64,000 bases of DNA from Candidatus Heimdallarchaeota archaeon LC_3 (GTDB lineage Archaea > Asgardarchaeota > Heimdallarchaeia > Hodarchaeales > LC-3): NCBI GenBank assembly GCA_001940645.1, contig MDVS01000016.1, positions 1 through 64,000 on the forward strand, given 5' to 3'. The translations under genes were made by a program, and so were the position numbers. The notes under the pieces were generated by a model. It worked only from the letters and a program-made list of their open reading frames with translations, had not been told where the DNA came from and ran no database searches. Shown here piece after piece: positions 27,105 through 36,232 of this stretch (the first letter of the stretch is position 1; every line of letters starts with the position of its first letter).

Positions 27105-27854
27105 ATGGATTCATTAATACAAATTCGAAATATGAGTGTTAAAGGCTCTGATAAACCTAACTTCCAGAATCCAATTATTCAAAATATTAACCTGGATATT
27201 TCCCGTAACGATATAATTGGTATTGTTGGTCCATCTGGGTCAGGAAAAACTACTTTAGTTAAAGCAATTGCATTATTAAATCCTTATCTTGTAAAAGGAG
27301 AATATAATTATAGTGATCAACAAGTAATTCCATTAAAAGATGGAAATAGATTTAAACAGATAAGAAAAAATTTGATTTTCATACATCAACAACCTGTTCT
27401 ATTCAAAGGGTCAGTACGTTATAATATTCAGTATAGTTTGAATTTAAGAAAAATTAAGGATAAGAACTATACTAATCAACTTATTTCTTCTTTCAAATTA
27501 AATGAAATCATGGATAGAAATGTTGATTTAATATCTGGAGGGGAAAAACAACGAGTATCACTTTTAAGAGCTATGGTGGTAAAGCCCCAAGTACTAGTTC
27601 TTGACGAACCAACTCAAAACTTGGATCCTGCTAATATCAGTAATATTGAAAAGAATCTTGGCCTGTATCGAAAGAATGAAAACGGAACAATAATAATTGT
27701 GACCCATAACCTTTTTCAAGCACAAAGAATAACAAATAAAATTATTGTACTAATAAACGGTGAAATAGTTGAATATGGGGATACTAAAGAATTATTCTCT
27801 AATCCAAAAAAAAATATGACTTTGGATTTCTTATCGGGAAAAGTAATTTTTTGA
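27105..27854 (+). CDS. tupC: tungstate ABC transporter, ATPase
   Basis: This 249-residue nucleotide-binding subunit has Walker A GPSGSGKTT, Q-loop HQQPVLFKG, signature LISGGEKQR, Walker B VLVLDEPTQ and H-loop VTHN. It energises tungstate import with TupA and TupB. The complete operon implies tungsten-dependent enzymes, such as aldehyde ferredoxin oxidoreductases or formate dehydrogenase, elsewhere in the genome. Confidence 0.9.
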   Translation: MDSLIQIRNMSVKGSDKPNFQNPIIQNINLDISRNDIIGIVGPSGSGKTTLVKAIALLNPYLVKGEYNYSDQQVIPLKDGNRFKQIRKNLIFIHQQPVLFKGSVRYNIQYSLNLRKIKDKNYTNQLISSFKLNEIMDRNVDLISGGEKQRVSLLRAMVVKPQVLVLDEPTQNLDPANISNIEKNLGLYRKNENGTIIIVTHNLFQAQRITNKIIVLINGEIVEYGDTKELFSNPKKNMTLDFLSGKVIF

Positions 27855-27910
27855 TTCTATTTTGGTGGAAAGACTAATTTTTTATACTTAGTTTGAATAA
27901 GTTTATTTAA

Positions 27911-28408
27911 ATGAGCAATATTATTATCCAAATCGCTCAAATAAATGCTTGGGCAAACAAATTATTACATCAATCGATTACACAGCTATCTTTTGATTTT
28001 ATGGATATTAAAACTCCTTATGAATCATTTGGTGATCTAATTGTACATCTTTTTGATGCAGTTAATGCATGGATAGATCGAATTGAGGAAAAGTCAGAAA
28101 AAATATCTTTACGGTCATTAAAAGATTTTAAAACATTAGATGAAATAATAGAAGCATGGGAAAAATCAGATAATCGATTTTTGTTGGTAATTGAAAAAAT
28201 ATTAGAAAAAAACGAAATGGATAAAATTATCTCCGTTGGGAATTCAAGTGGTAAAAAATTTAGGAATCCGATTCAAGAAACCTTTCTTCACCTATCAAAT
28301 CATGGGCATCAACATCGTGGACAATTAGCTTTACTACTAAGGTTATATGAAAAAGAAACATCCCCCCGGTTGGATTCAATACACTATTTCAGAACATTAT
28401 ATAATTAG
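27911..28408 (+). CDS. DinB-family protein
   Basis: This 165-residue four-helix-bundle protein has the DinB/YfiT histidine pattern: DLIVHLFDA near residue 45 and HLSNHGHQHRGQL near residue 140. DinB-fold proteins bind a divalent metal and often act as thiol transferases using mycothiol, bacillithiol or similar cofactors. The substrate here is unknown. A TATA-like tttttatactt lies about 25-30 bases before ATG. The downstream UbiA gene begins 10 bases after its stop. Confidence 0.8.
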   Translation: MSNIIIQIAQINAWANKLLHQSITQLSFDFMDIKTPYESFGDLIVHLFDAVNAWIDRIEEKSEKISLRSLKDFKTLDEIIEAWEKSDNRFLLVIEKILEKNEMDKIISVGNSSGKKFRNPIQETFLHLSNHGHQHRGQLALLLRLYEKETSPRLDSIHYFRTLYN

Positions 28409-28418
28409 TTTCATCAAA

Positions 28419-29342
28419 ATGGTGATCCTGATAAAATTCAACAATTTTATTTTAGTATTGAGTAAATTCAGTCGTCCCCATACCGTTTTAGGCACTATAT
28501 TTAGCATTACTGGAATCTATTTTTTATCAAATGATAGTTTTATTGAAATTTTTTCTTTGAATTTAATTTATCTAATATTAGTTTTACTGGTTGCGATTCT
28601 AGCCAATATTTATATAACAGGATTAAATCAAATTTCCGATATTGCTATTGATAGAATCAATAAGCCGTATCTTCCTTTAGTTTCCGAGGAATTATCAATA
28701 AGGGATGCCAAAATAATAATTGTTATTTGTTTTATAGCAAGTTTGGTATTTGCTTTTGCAATCAACTTTTATTTATTTTTAACAATTATATTTTCTCTAT
28801 TAATCGGTTCCCTATATTCTTTAGACCCATTTAGATTGAAGAAATATCCATTTTTTGCATCTTTAAGCATTATAACAGTAAGAGGATTTGTTGCAAATCT
28901 GGGAATTTATTTTGCATTTCAAAATCTTTTAGGAAAAAACGTTATTCTTACAGATCAAATTTTCTATTTAACTTTGTTTGTCTCTATTTTTACTATTTCA
29001 ATCGCATTATTAAAGGATATTCCCGACATTTCAGGGGATAAGGAACATAAAATAAAAACTTTTTCAATTTTATTTGGAAAAAAAACAGTTTTTTATATTG
29101 CTGTAGGTATTTTAACCAGCTTATATTTAATATCGATTATATTTGGACTTATATATAATTTTCAGTCAAATTTATTTATTATAAGTCTATTACATTTAAT
29201 AATTCTTCCAAACTTAATCTTCAATGCATACTTGACGAACTATAATGAAGATAAGTCAATAGGGCACTATTATCTAACAATATGGAAAGTATTTTATATA
29301 GAATATTTAATTATTCCTTTGTCTTTCGTGTTAATACAATGA
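28419..29342 (+). CDS. UbiA-family prenyltransferase
   Basis: This integral membrane prenyltransferase has the two magnesium-binding motifs NQISDIAIDRINKP (NxxxDxxxD) and DIPDISGDKEHK (DxxxD), plus about eight membrane spans. I chose ATG 28419, giving MVILIKFNNFIL. A longer frame from 28347 would overlap the DinB gene. The family transfers isoprenoid chains to acceptors such as quinone precursors, glycerol phosphate lipids or lycopene. The KPYLPLVSEELS motif is like homogentisate or lycopene-elongase types. The stop overlaps the next gene's ATG (ATGA), so the two UbiA genes are translationally coupled. Confidence 0.87.
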   Translation: MVILIKFNNFILVLSKFSRPHTVLGTIFSITGIYFLSNDSFIEIFSLNLIYLILVLLVAILANIYITGLNQISDIAIDRINKPYLPLVSEELSIRDAKIIIVICFIASLVFAFAINFYLFLTIIFSLLIGSLYSLDPFRLKKYPFFASLSIITVRGFVANLGIYFAFQNLLGKNVILTDQIFYLTLFVSIFTISIALLKDIPDISGDKEHKIKTFSILFGKKTVFYIAVGILTSLYLISIIFGLIYNFQSNLFIISLLHLIILPNLIFNAYLTNYNEDKSIGHYYLTIWKVFYIEYLIIPLSFVLIQ

Positions 29343-30175
29343 TAAAATTAAATTTATATCCACATTTTAAAATTCTCCATCCAATCACGTCTATAGCGGT
29401 AACAATAGTTACTATGATCGTTTCTCTTCCACTTACAGAATCATTTGGTATTTTTTCTTTATTCTTATTGGGATTATCAATGCTTTCTATTCAATTTTCA
29501 ATTGGAATTACTAATGATTTACTTGATATAGATTTTGACAGTATTGCAAAACCCTGGAAACCTTTAGTTAATGGGACTGCGTCAATAAAAATGAGCTATG
29601 TTGTTTTAGCATTTTTAATAATAATATCATTTCTTTCAGTTTTTCAATTTGGATTTCTAGCAATTTTTTTTCTCTATTTCGGTTTTTTCTTAGGAATTAT
29701 CTATAACTTTGGTTTTAAAAGAACAGTTTATTCATGGTTACCGTATTCACTAGCAATTCCAACAGTCATGGTTTATGCTAGAATAATCCAAAATAACCCG
29801 AATTTTTTTCTACTTGTTCTCCTATACCCTTTGGGTTTGTTAGCAGGACCAGCTTTAAATATAGCTAATCAATTACCAGGTGCTGAAGAAGCTAAACAGA
29901 GTGGTGAAAACTCCTTAATTCATAAATTAGGAATAAAAACTGCTGAAAAATTATCTGTAATATTGTTATTGTTACTATTAATTGGAACGGGATTGATTTT
30001 ACTAATACTTAATCACTTAAACTATGTTTCAATAATTTTTCTAATTCTTGCTACATTATTTATATTAATGTATATTTTCTTACTCAAAAGAAATTTTCTA
30101 ATATTAGCATGGCCTATTTCAATTTTAATTATTAGTTTACTTGGATTTTCCTTCTTACCATCATTTTATGGATAA
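29339..30175 (+). CDS. second UbiA-family prenyltransferase-like protein
   Basis: This is a paralogue of the preceding gene with NDLLDIDFDSIAKPWKPL as its first aspartate motif. The second motif is altered: NQLPGAEEAKQSGEN carries glutamates where DxxxD is expected. It has eight hydrophobic segments. The start at 29339 overlaps the previous stop by four bases (ATGA). Upstream alternatives would overlap the previous gene by 60 bases. It may work on the same isoprenoid product as its neighbour, perhaps as a heteromeric or second-step enzyme. Confidence 0.82.
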   Translation: MIKLNLYPHFKILHPITSIAVTIVTMIVSLPLTESFGIFSLFLLGLSMLSIQFSIGITNDLLDIDFDSIAKPWKPLVNGTASIKMSYVVLAFLIIISFLSVFQFGFLAIFFLYFGFFLGIIYNFGFKRTVYSWLPYSLAIPTVMVYARIIQNNPNFFLLVLLYPLGLLAGPALNIANQLPGAEEAKQSGENSLIHKLGIKTAEKLSVILLLLLLIGTGLILLILNHLNYVSIIFLILATLFILMYIFLLKRNFLILAWPISILIISLLGFSFLPSFYG

Positions 30176-30303
30176 TATTCCCAAACATAGTCGTAAAACT
30201 TTAAATATGATCTAAAAACATACAAAAAATTTAAATTTTAATTTCTAAAAAGTATTTAAAAAAGATAAATTAATAATTTTAGTATTTCTTTTAGTGATTT
30301 TTT

Positions 30304-30819
30304 ATGGATCCTGTTGCAAATATTAAATCTTCATTAAATTATGCCATAAATAATGTTATGAAAGTATTAGATAAAGCTATTACTTCTATTCCAGATGATA
30401 AACTTGATTTTAAACCTCAAGCTGAAGGAAAGCTCAATACTTTGAAATATATTGCATATCATGTTTATCGCCTATCATTTATTTATACAAAAGCAACAAT
30501 AAATGGTAATTTCAACGCTGACACAGATTTTAAGGGTTTTGAATTAGATCTGAAATCTATCAAATCTTCTCGAGAGATTGTTGAATATGGAAAAAAAGTG
30601 AAAAATTATATTATTGACAAAATGGATTCAATTTCGAGTGAAATGTTAGAAACACAAGTTAAATATAAAATGAAGGCTTTAGGATGGGGTGAATGGGAAA
30701 TAACTGGTTTTTCTTCAATGGCTACTATCTTAGAAGAAGCGATACATCATCGAGGACAAATATGTATATATTTAAGAATTTTAGGAATTGATCCACCTTT
30801 TATTTATGACTTCACGTGA
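30304..30819 (+). CDS. DinB-family protein
   Basis: This is a second DinB-fold protein, 171 residues, with IAYHVYR near residue 55 and EEAIHHRGQICIYLR near residue 150 supplying the metal-binding histidines. Sequence similarity to the DinB protein at 27911 is low outside the motifs. A TATA-like tatttaaaa tract about 50 bases upstream suggests its own promoter. The substrate is unknown; a thiol-transferase or metal-dependent hydrolase role is typical for the fold. Confidence 0.8.
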   Translation: MDPVANIKSSLNYAINNVMKVLDKAITSIPDDKLDFKPQAEGKLNTLKYIAYHVYRLSFIYTKATINGNFNADTDFKGFELDLKSIKSSREIVEYGKKVKNYIIDKMDSISSEMLETQVKYKMKALGWGEWEITGFSSMATILEEAIHHRGQICIYLRILGIDPPFIYDFT

Positions 30820-30921
30820 TTCAAAATATATTTGGGCTTGTTACATTGTCTTCTTTTTTATTTATAAATTTCTTATTTCTTTAATTTTTAGTTAATTATT
30901 CATCATTAAAGGAAATGCAAT

Positions 30922-32004
30922 TTGAAATACATTTTAAGAGATAATCCAACAATTTTTACATTATCAATCATATTTACTATAAGTATTCATATATTAACTA
31001 CTATAATCTTATTTTTATTAGAACTACCATTTAGCCAACAATTATCTTTCGAAATACTTAATATTTTTTTATTTATTTTTGTTTTAATAATAATCAAATA
31101 TAGTGTTAATATTTGGGCTTCTTTTCTTATCGTGGTTTTTGCTGTAATTGTAGCAGCAGTTGAAGTTTTTAATATTACTATAAAAGAAACATATACATAC
31201 ACCGGCTTTAGATTTTTGCTTATATCTCACGATTCAACAACGAATTTACCAATAGGTGGCTATCCACTAGTAATTCCCTTTGGATGGATGGTTTGTTTAT
31301 TCGCAAGTTACTCCTTAACAAACTTGATTTTTAATAATGAGAACAACGAAAATGTTAATCTTTCGAGAGTTTGCACAAGAGTTGGATCAGATGGACTAAT
31401 AACAGGAACATATGCAATGTTCTTAGAAGCAACTGGAAGGGATTTGAACTGGTGGATATATTCATCAGGAATATCAGACGAATTCTTTGGGGTTCCAATT
31501 GCCACTCTTTATTATTATATCTTATTTTCACTATTTTTTAGTACTATTCTTCGGTTTAGTATTTATTATAACAAAAAAATTAGTAAAAAAAATAATAATC
31601 CCATAACCTTTTCTAAACTGAAATGGTTTTCTAATTTTATACCTACTCTGTTTGTTTATTCTTGGTTATACACATTACTGCTAGCAATAAGTCAATATGG
31701 TTTATATCATTGGAACATAATAGTGAGTGGAATTCCGTTAATCTTTTATTCAGGTTTGATTCTTAATAATTACTTTAAAAAGTTAGAAAAAGAGTTTTCA
31801 AATGAAAAAACGAAATTAGCAAATATTCAAATATTATACCAAATTTTAGGATTTTCCTTTTACATTTCAATTGTCCTTTTTTTATTCATGACCTTAAGGG
31901 TCTTTGAAAATTTTATTTACATGCTTGTTGTAGGTATTTTTATAATTATTTTTACAATTGTATGGTTAATTCAACTGGTTTATAGAAAAAACTCAATCCC
32001 CTAA
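30922..32004 (+). CDS. membrane protein, probable carotenoid biosynthesis (CruF-like) family
   Basis: This 360-residue protein has about ten hydrophobic segments. The stretch DGLITGTYAMFLEATGRDLNWW followed by FFGVPIATLYYYI resembles the carotenoid hydratase (CruF/PF04240) pattern, where an aspartate-rich loop precedes a GIP motif. TTG 30922 is the start, with aaagga just upstream; the nearby ATG 30915 is out of frame. In haloarchaea a UbiA-type lycopene elongase gene neighbours a CruF gene, and two UbiA genes lie just upstream here. The assignment is moderate and rests partly on this context. Confidence 0.6.
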   Translation: MKYILRDNPTIFTLSIIFTISIHILTTIILFLLELPFSQQLSFEILNIFLFIFVLIIIKYSVNIWASFLIVVFAVIVAAVEVFNITIKETYTYTGFRFLLISHDSTTNLPIGGYPLVIPFGWMVCLFASYSLTNLIFNNENNENVNLSRVCTRVGSDGLITGTYAMFLEATGRDLNWWIYSSGISDEFFGVPIATLYYYILFSLFFSTILRFSIYYNKKISKKNNNPITFSKLKWFSNFIPTLFVYSWLYTLLLAISQYGLYHWNIIVSGIPLIFYSGLILNNYFKKLEKEFSNEKTKLANIQILYQILGFSFYISIVLFLFMTLRVFENFIYMLVVGIFIIIFTIVWLIQLVYRKNSIP

Positions 32005-32916
32005 AGTTTTTTTTGATGTCTGTGAACTTTTTACAAGCACAATTATAATCGCAAATACAATAATTAAAGACCCATAATAAATCCAAAGACTATAAGTTAT
32101 TTCTAAGAACAGAACATCTATGCTAAAAGGAATAATTACTTGTAATATTAATAAAATAGAAGCCGTGTTTGCTGAAACCGTTTTTAATGCTTTAAAATAT
32201 GCTAAAAAAGCTATTAATGTCGAAAATATTGTTAAAGGAATAATCCATATCCATGCATCTGTTGGAGGAAAAACCAAAGTCCCTGTAATTCCTGCAAAAA
32301 AGAGACTAACAAAAGTAATAATTGCCATTACAACGTAGAATAATGAAAAAACATCGATATCTCTGATCTCAATTGTTGACACTCTCGAAGTTGAAACAAT
32401 ATAGATTGCATAACTGAAAGCTGCAAGTAGTAAAAGAATAGCTCCTATAATACTTCCATTGAAGAAATTTTCAATATTTCCTTCAGATGTAATAAATATA
32501 ACTCCTATTAGTCCTAAAATAATACCATAAGCATGGTAGGATCTTATCTTTTCATAAACAATAAAGGGAGATATGAAAGGAACAATAACTAAAAACAGTA
32601 ACGAAAGAAGTGCTGACAATCCAGCAGATACAGTTTCTTGACCGAAATATTGAAATATCAATCCCATTGATTCTGATAATCCCACAATCCAAACCCATCT
32701 ATTTTGAAATAAGTTAACCACCAGATGAAGTCTTTTAACAACAATAAATGGGGTAAATACTAATAATGCCAATAAAAATCTAAAAGCTAGGAATGGAAGT
32801 GCTGAAAAGTTTTCTAATCCAAAACTTATAAGGGTAGTTGACATTCCCCACCCTATAACTGCTATTAATAAATAAATGTATCCTAAAGAATGGTCAGATA
32901 GAGCTATCTTATCCAA
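31993..32916 (-). CDS. EamA/DMT-family transporter
   Basis: This 307-residue protein has ten hydrophobic segments in two repeated halves, the EamA (drug/metabolite exporter) architecture. Typical pieces are GWGMSTTLISFGLENFSALPFLAFR and YFGQETVSAGLSALL in the first half and a matching FLAYFKALKTVSANTAS in the second. The substrate cannot be inferred. Its end overlaps the convergent carotenoid-type gene by 12 bases. Confidence 0.85.
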   Translation of the reverse strand: MDKIALSDHSLGYIYLLIAVIGWGMSTTLISFGLENFSALPFLAFRFLLALLVFTPFIVVKRLHLVVNLFQNRWVWIVGLSESMGLIFQYFGQETVSAGLSALLSLLFLVIVPFISPFIVYEKIRSYHAYGIILGLIGVIFITSEGNIENFFNGSIIGAILLLLAAFSYAIYIVSTSRVSTIEIRDIDVFSLFYVVMAIITFVSLFFAGITGTLVFPPTDAWIWIIPLTIFSTLIAFLAYFKALKTVSANTASILLILQVIIPFSIDVLFLEITYSLWIYYGSLIIVFAIIIVLVKSSQTSKKTLGD

Positions 32917-33274
32917 ATATTATCTACTCTCTATAATGGTTATTATAGAAAAAAAACTTTTCATTTTTGTTTTGAATTTATTTACCATAAACAAATTATC
33001 CTCTTTTTCTTTAAATAAATTATCTTCGTTAACAACATTTAACTTGATATTATATTAAAATGTCACCTTAATTTTCGGGTAAATTTACATAGATTTATGA
33101 TTCATGATGAATTATTATAATATTCTGAATTAGAAGAAAAGATAAATTATAGTTGTTGAGGATATTAACGAAAAAATATTCTACCAATAAGGAGCCTTAT
33201 ACCGATAGCTTGAACAAAGTATCAAAATATGGGTTTTCTCCTAAAAAAAAATATTTATCTATTTATGATTTTTA
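32917..33274. other. intergenic region without a supported gene
   Basis: This AT-rich gap precedes the transporter gene on the minus strand and follows the end of the next minus-strand gene. A short open frame on the plus strand (32876-33058) overlaps the transporter start and has no recognisable content. Promoter elements for the transporter are likely here, but I cannot single one out. Confidence 0.35.
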
Positions 33275-33865
33275 TCAATACTGTTGATTTTCTGTAGGAA
33301 AATTTTGTTTGATCAAATCTTCTACAACTACTAACTGAAAATAACATTCTTGATGCATTTTATGTTGATGCATATCATCTTTGTCTTCTAACAAAAAATC
33401 TAAACTGTGAATATAGTATTTGTAAACTTCATTATAATAATTATAATATTCCATTGAATATTTAAAATTCGTTTTAACAAAGTCTTTTGCTATATTGATT
33501 CCAGTATTAAGAGAATCAACAATAGAAATAAGTATTTTGCTTCTAGTTAAATTATAATAGCTTTCTAACTCAATGGAATTTTGTAATGTTGCTTGAGTAA
33601 TAGTAATTTCGCCCATTAGTTGACCATTTATAATTTTCATAAGATTAAGATCGTGTAAAATTAAATCATGCAATATCTGGACTACTTTCTCATGTTCATT
33701 GTTATTCAATGCAAACTTAGCATCATCAACTAGTTTCTTAAGTAAATCCAGCATGACTTCGTTTTGGAGGGCTTGAACCTTTTTTATAGTGGCTGTCTCA
33801 GCTTTTTTCTTTTGAGATTCACTAGGAGCAAATAGTCTCGGAAGTAATCTTTTCAAATCGCTCAT
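33275..33865 (-). CDS. hypothetical helical protein
   Basis: I do not recognise this 196-residue protein. It appears all-helical and soluble. The lysine-rich N terminus (SESQKKKAETATIKKVQAL) is followed by a helix bundle rich in leucine, asparagine and tyrosine, then a methionine- and histidine-containing loop (DDMHQHKMHQECYF). That loop might bind metal. It has no signal peptide and no obvious operon partner. Confidence 0.6.
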   Translation of the reverse strand: MSDLKRLLPRLFAPSESQKKKAETATIKKVQALQNEVMLDLLKKLVDDAKFALNNNEHEKVVQILHDLILHDLNLMKIINGQLMGEITITQATLQNSIELESYYNLTRSKILISIVDSLNTGINIAKDFVKTNFKYSMEYYNYYNEVYKYYIHSLDFLLEDKDDMHQHKMHQECYFQLVVVEDLIKQNFPTENQQY

Positions 33866-34043
33866 CTATAGATTTAATCTTTTACATCACACATAACAAA
33901 CTAATCATTTATTAATGTAGTGACTAATTAATAAATTTACTAACAGGTTTTTTTTAAAAATGGAATGAATACCTATTCAAGCAGGCAAAGAGGTTATAAT
34001 ATTACTAGATTATTTTAACAGAAAGAAAATTTATTTTTATTTA

Positions 34044-34238
34044 TTATTTATGATTATTTATCCAATCTTCTTTATTAGTTGACAACAAAAATTCATCTAA
34101 GCACTCTTGTTCACAGAAATAGATCTCAGTATCCTTGTAATCATAAGATACTGGCTTGATATTACTAGATTGTTCGTTACTAGTAGTTACAAGATACCCA
34201 TTAACGGATATTTTTGTTCCACATATTGTTTTATTCAA
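34044..34238 (-). CDS. small TRASH/YHS-like metal-binding protein
   Basis: This 64-residue protein has a single cysteine near the N terminus (CGTKISVNG) and the pattern YKDTEIYFCEQECLDEF, which resembles TRASH or YHS treble-clef metal-binding domains (C...FCxxxC...F). Such small domains bind copper, mercury or zinc and serve as metal sensors or chaperones. It is preceded by no clear operon partner. The MerB-like gene elsewhere in the window makes a heavy-metal link worth noting. Confidence 0.6.
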   Translation of the reverse strand: MNKTICGTKISVNGYLVTTSNEQSSNIKPVSYDYKDTEIYFCEQECLDEFLLSTNKEDWINNHK

Positions 34239-34322
34239 AAAATCACTCTCATTTAGAATATATTAATTTAAATTTAAACAGGTTGATAAGATAGTTTCTA
34301 AATTTTATTATTGAAAAAAAAA

Positions 34323-35126
34323 TTATTTTAGTTCCTGTAGAAAGGATTTTATTTCATTATTGATAACATCTGGCTCTTCAATTGTAGAAGAATGTCCTGC
34401 CCTTGGTACGGTAACTAGTTTTGAATTGGGAATAGCACTGTGAATACGATTAGAATATTTAGATGGAGTAGCAACATCCTCATCTCCAATTAAAATTAAA
34501 GTGGGAGCTATTATATTACTTAATTCTTCGAATACTCCTTTTCTATTAATTACACCTTTTACTGCTTTTGTTACTCCCATTCTCCGATTTTTGAGAAGTT
34601 GTTTTTTCCAATATTTTCTTTCTTCTTTACGATCTTGATCGTTTAAAAAAGTTTGACTGAACATAATTTGGTTCACTGGCTTAACTACCAACCTTATACC
34701 AATCTATTTTGCTATAAAGTTCATTTGCTTAAATTTTGGGAGATTTTTGGGAGATTCTGGATCTGCTGAAGTATCAATAAGAATTAACGATTTTACTAGT
34801 TCAGGATGTCGTGCTGCTAATCGCATACCAACCATACCTCCCATACTCAGTCCAACAAAATGAACAGAATCTAAATTAAGATTTTTAATTAACATGACAA
34901 CGTCATCTGTTAAAGAATCTAGATCGTATCCATTTTTTGGTATTCCTGATCGTCCCTGACCTCTATGATCATATGCTATTACCCGATAGTCGCCTTTTAA
35001 TTCATTCACTTGATCATCAAACATTCTACAAGACCATAATAAACCATGAGAAAACAAAATGGTTTCTTTACCTGATTTTGTATCTTCATAATATAATTCA
35101 GCATTATTGATTGTTAGATTTGTCAT
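34323..35126 (-). pseudogene. alpha/beta hydrolase interrupted by an in-frame TAG
   Basis: The frame encodes an alpha/beta hydrolase of the 3-oxoadipate enol-lactonase-like type. It has oxyanion SHGLLWSC, YDHRGQGRSG, nucleophile GLSMGG, acid GDEDVATP and histidine RAGHSST. The two halves are in the same frame. They are separated by one TAG (34706-34704) after NFIAK, and the frame continues with IGIRLVVKP. The full span is 804 bases, giving a normal length near 267 residues. A TGG-to-TAG change is the simplest explanation. TAG ends many intact genes here, so general amber recoding is unlikely. A restart at TTG 34691 would lack the nucleophile. Confidence 0.8.
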
Positions 35127-35215
35127 AAATTACCCTTCATTATTAATAAACATGATTTTTTTACTAGCTTATAATTTTTATAAAATTAAAATAACCTACA
35201 TTTTAAGGTCTTAAT

Positions 35216-36220
35216 ATGGACACTTCTGAAGCACATCGTTTGGCTTTTCTCCTTGGTCTAAATATTAATAGGGTATCTGATGATACTGATGAATTCTATT
35301 CAATTATGAAATCTTTAGCTAATTATTCAGGAATAGCTGATTATGACCTAGAAAAAGAAACTATAAAACAACCTCACATGATAAGTCTGATATTACAAGA
35401 ATGGGGACAATCTACATTAGCTTTAATGAGCATGTCAGGATATAATTGGTCACTTCTATTTGATTATGCAACTTGGTTAATTCTTGATGAAGAGGATAGA
35501 AATCAGATTAGCAATAATAAAACATTAGATTGGATTTTGGATGAAATCTTCACTTACATTAATAGTAATACTTCATTTTTTGTCTTGAATTATTTCTTTG
35601 AATTTCCGGTACAAGATACTTTGGAACAACTAATGCAAGATGTTTCAGCAAGAATTAAAAAAAGGAAAAAAAAAGAAAATATAAAGGATATACCAGAGAA
35701 ATTATTTGTATGCACCAGTATAATTAACACACTAACTTCTGAAGGCGGAATCATTAGACCGGAAAGGATTCAAGATAATATTGATAATAGAATTCTTCTA
35801 CGAAGCCGGTTTTTTTCATTTTTGTTATTATCTCCTCTTATTCTTATAATTCCTCCCTTAATTATTTTGATATTTCTATTTTCTAATACTTCATTTACAA
35901 TTGAAAATATTCTCCCCGCTTTAATAACTTTTTCTGGAGTATTTTCCATATTAGGAATAATGTTAAAGCTTTTTTATGAATCTATGATTCCAAAAATGAA
36001 AAAAAAGGTATTTACTAAAGATTTAATGAAATTAAAAATAGATTTAATTTTTAAAAATATATTCTTACAAAATAAAGGAACAGAACAAATCCCTACAATC
36101 GAAGTAGCGATGATAAGAGCCATTTCTGCTTCAGGTTACCCAATAACTAAATTTTTCCTTACAAATAGAGAAATTTTGAATTGGAAAGAATACGTAAAAA
36201 AAGCTCAGAGAACTATCTAA
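35216..36220 (+). CDS. membrane protein of unknown function
   Basis: I do not recognise this 334-residue protein. The first 190 residues are soluble and helical. Two hydrophobic segments follow (about 203-222 and 230-252), then a basic helical tail. The sequence KKRKKKENIKD near residue 155 is strongly basic. The gene is followed 12 bases later by another unknown gene in the same direction, so they probably form an operon. Confidence 0.65.
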   Translation: MDTSEAHRLAFLLGLNINRVSDDTDEFYSIMKSLANYSGIADYDLEKETIKQPHMISLILQEWGQSTLALMSMSGYNWSLLFDYATWLILDEEDRNQISNNKTLDWILDEIFTYINSNTSFFVLNYFFEFPVQDTLEQLMQDVSARIKKRKKKENIKDIPEKLFVCTSIINTLTSEGGIIRPERIQDNIDNRILLRSRFFSFLLLSPLILIIPPLIILIFLFSNTSFTIENILPALITFSGVFSILGIMLKLFYESMIPKMKKKVFTKDLMKLKIDLIFKNIFLQNKGTEQIPTIEVAMIRAISASGYPITKFFLTNREILNWKEYVKKAQRTI

Positions 36221-36232
36221 CCTGTTATATAA

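Noticed and set aside
34704..34706. TAG considered as a pyrrolysine codon
   Set aside because: The flanking sequence is a hydrolase family with no known pyrrolysine member, and TAG is used as a normal stop in several intact genes here.
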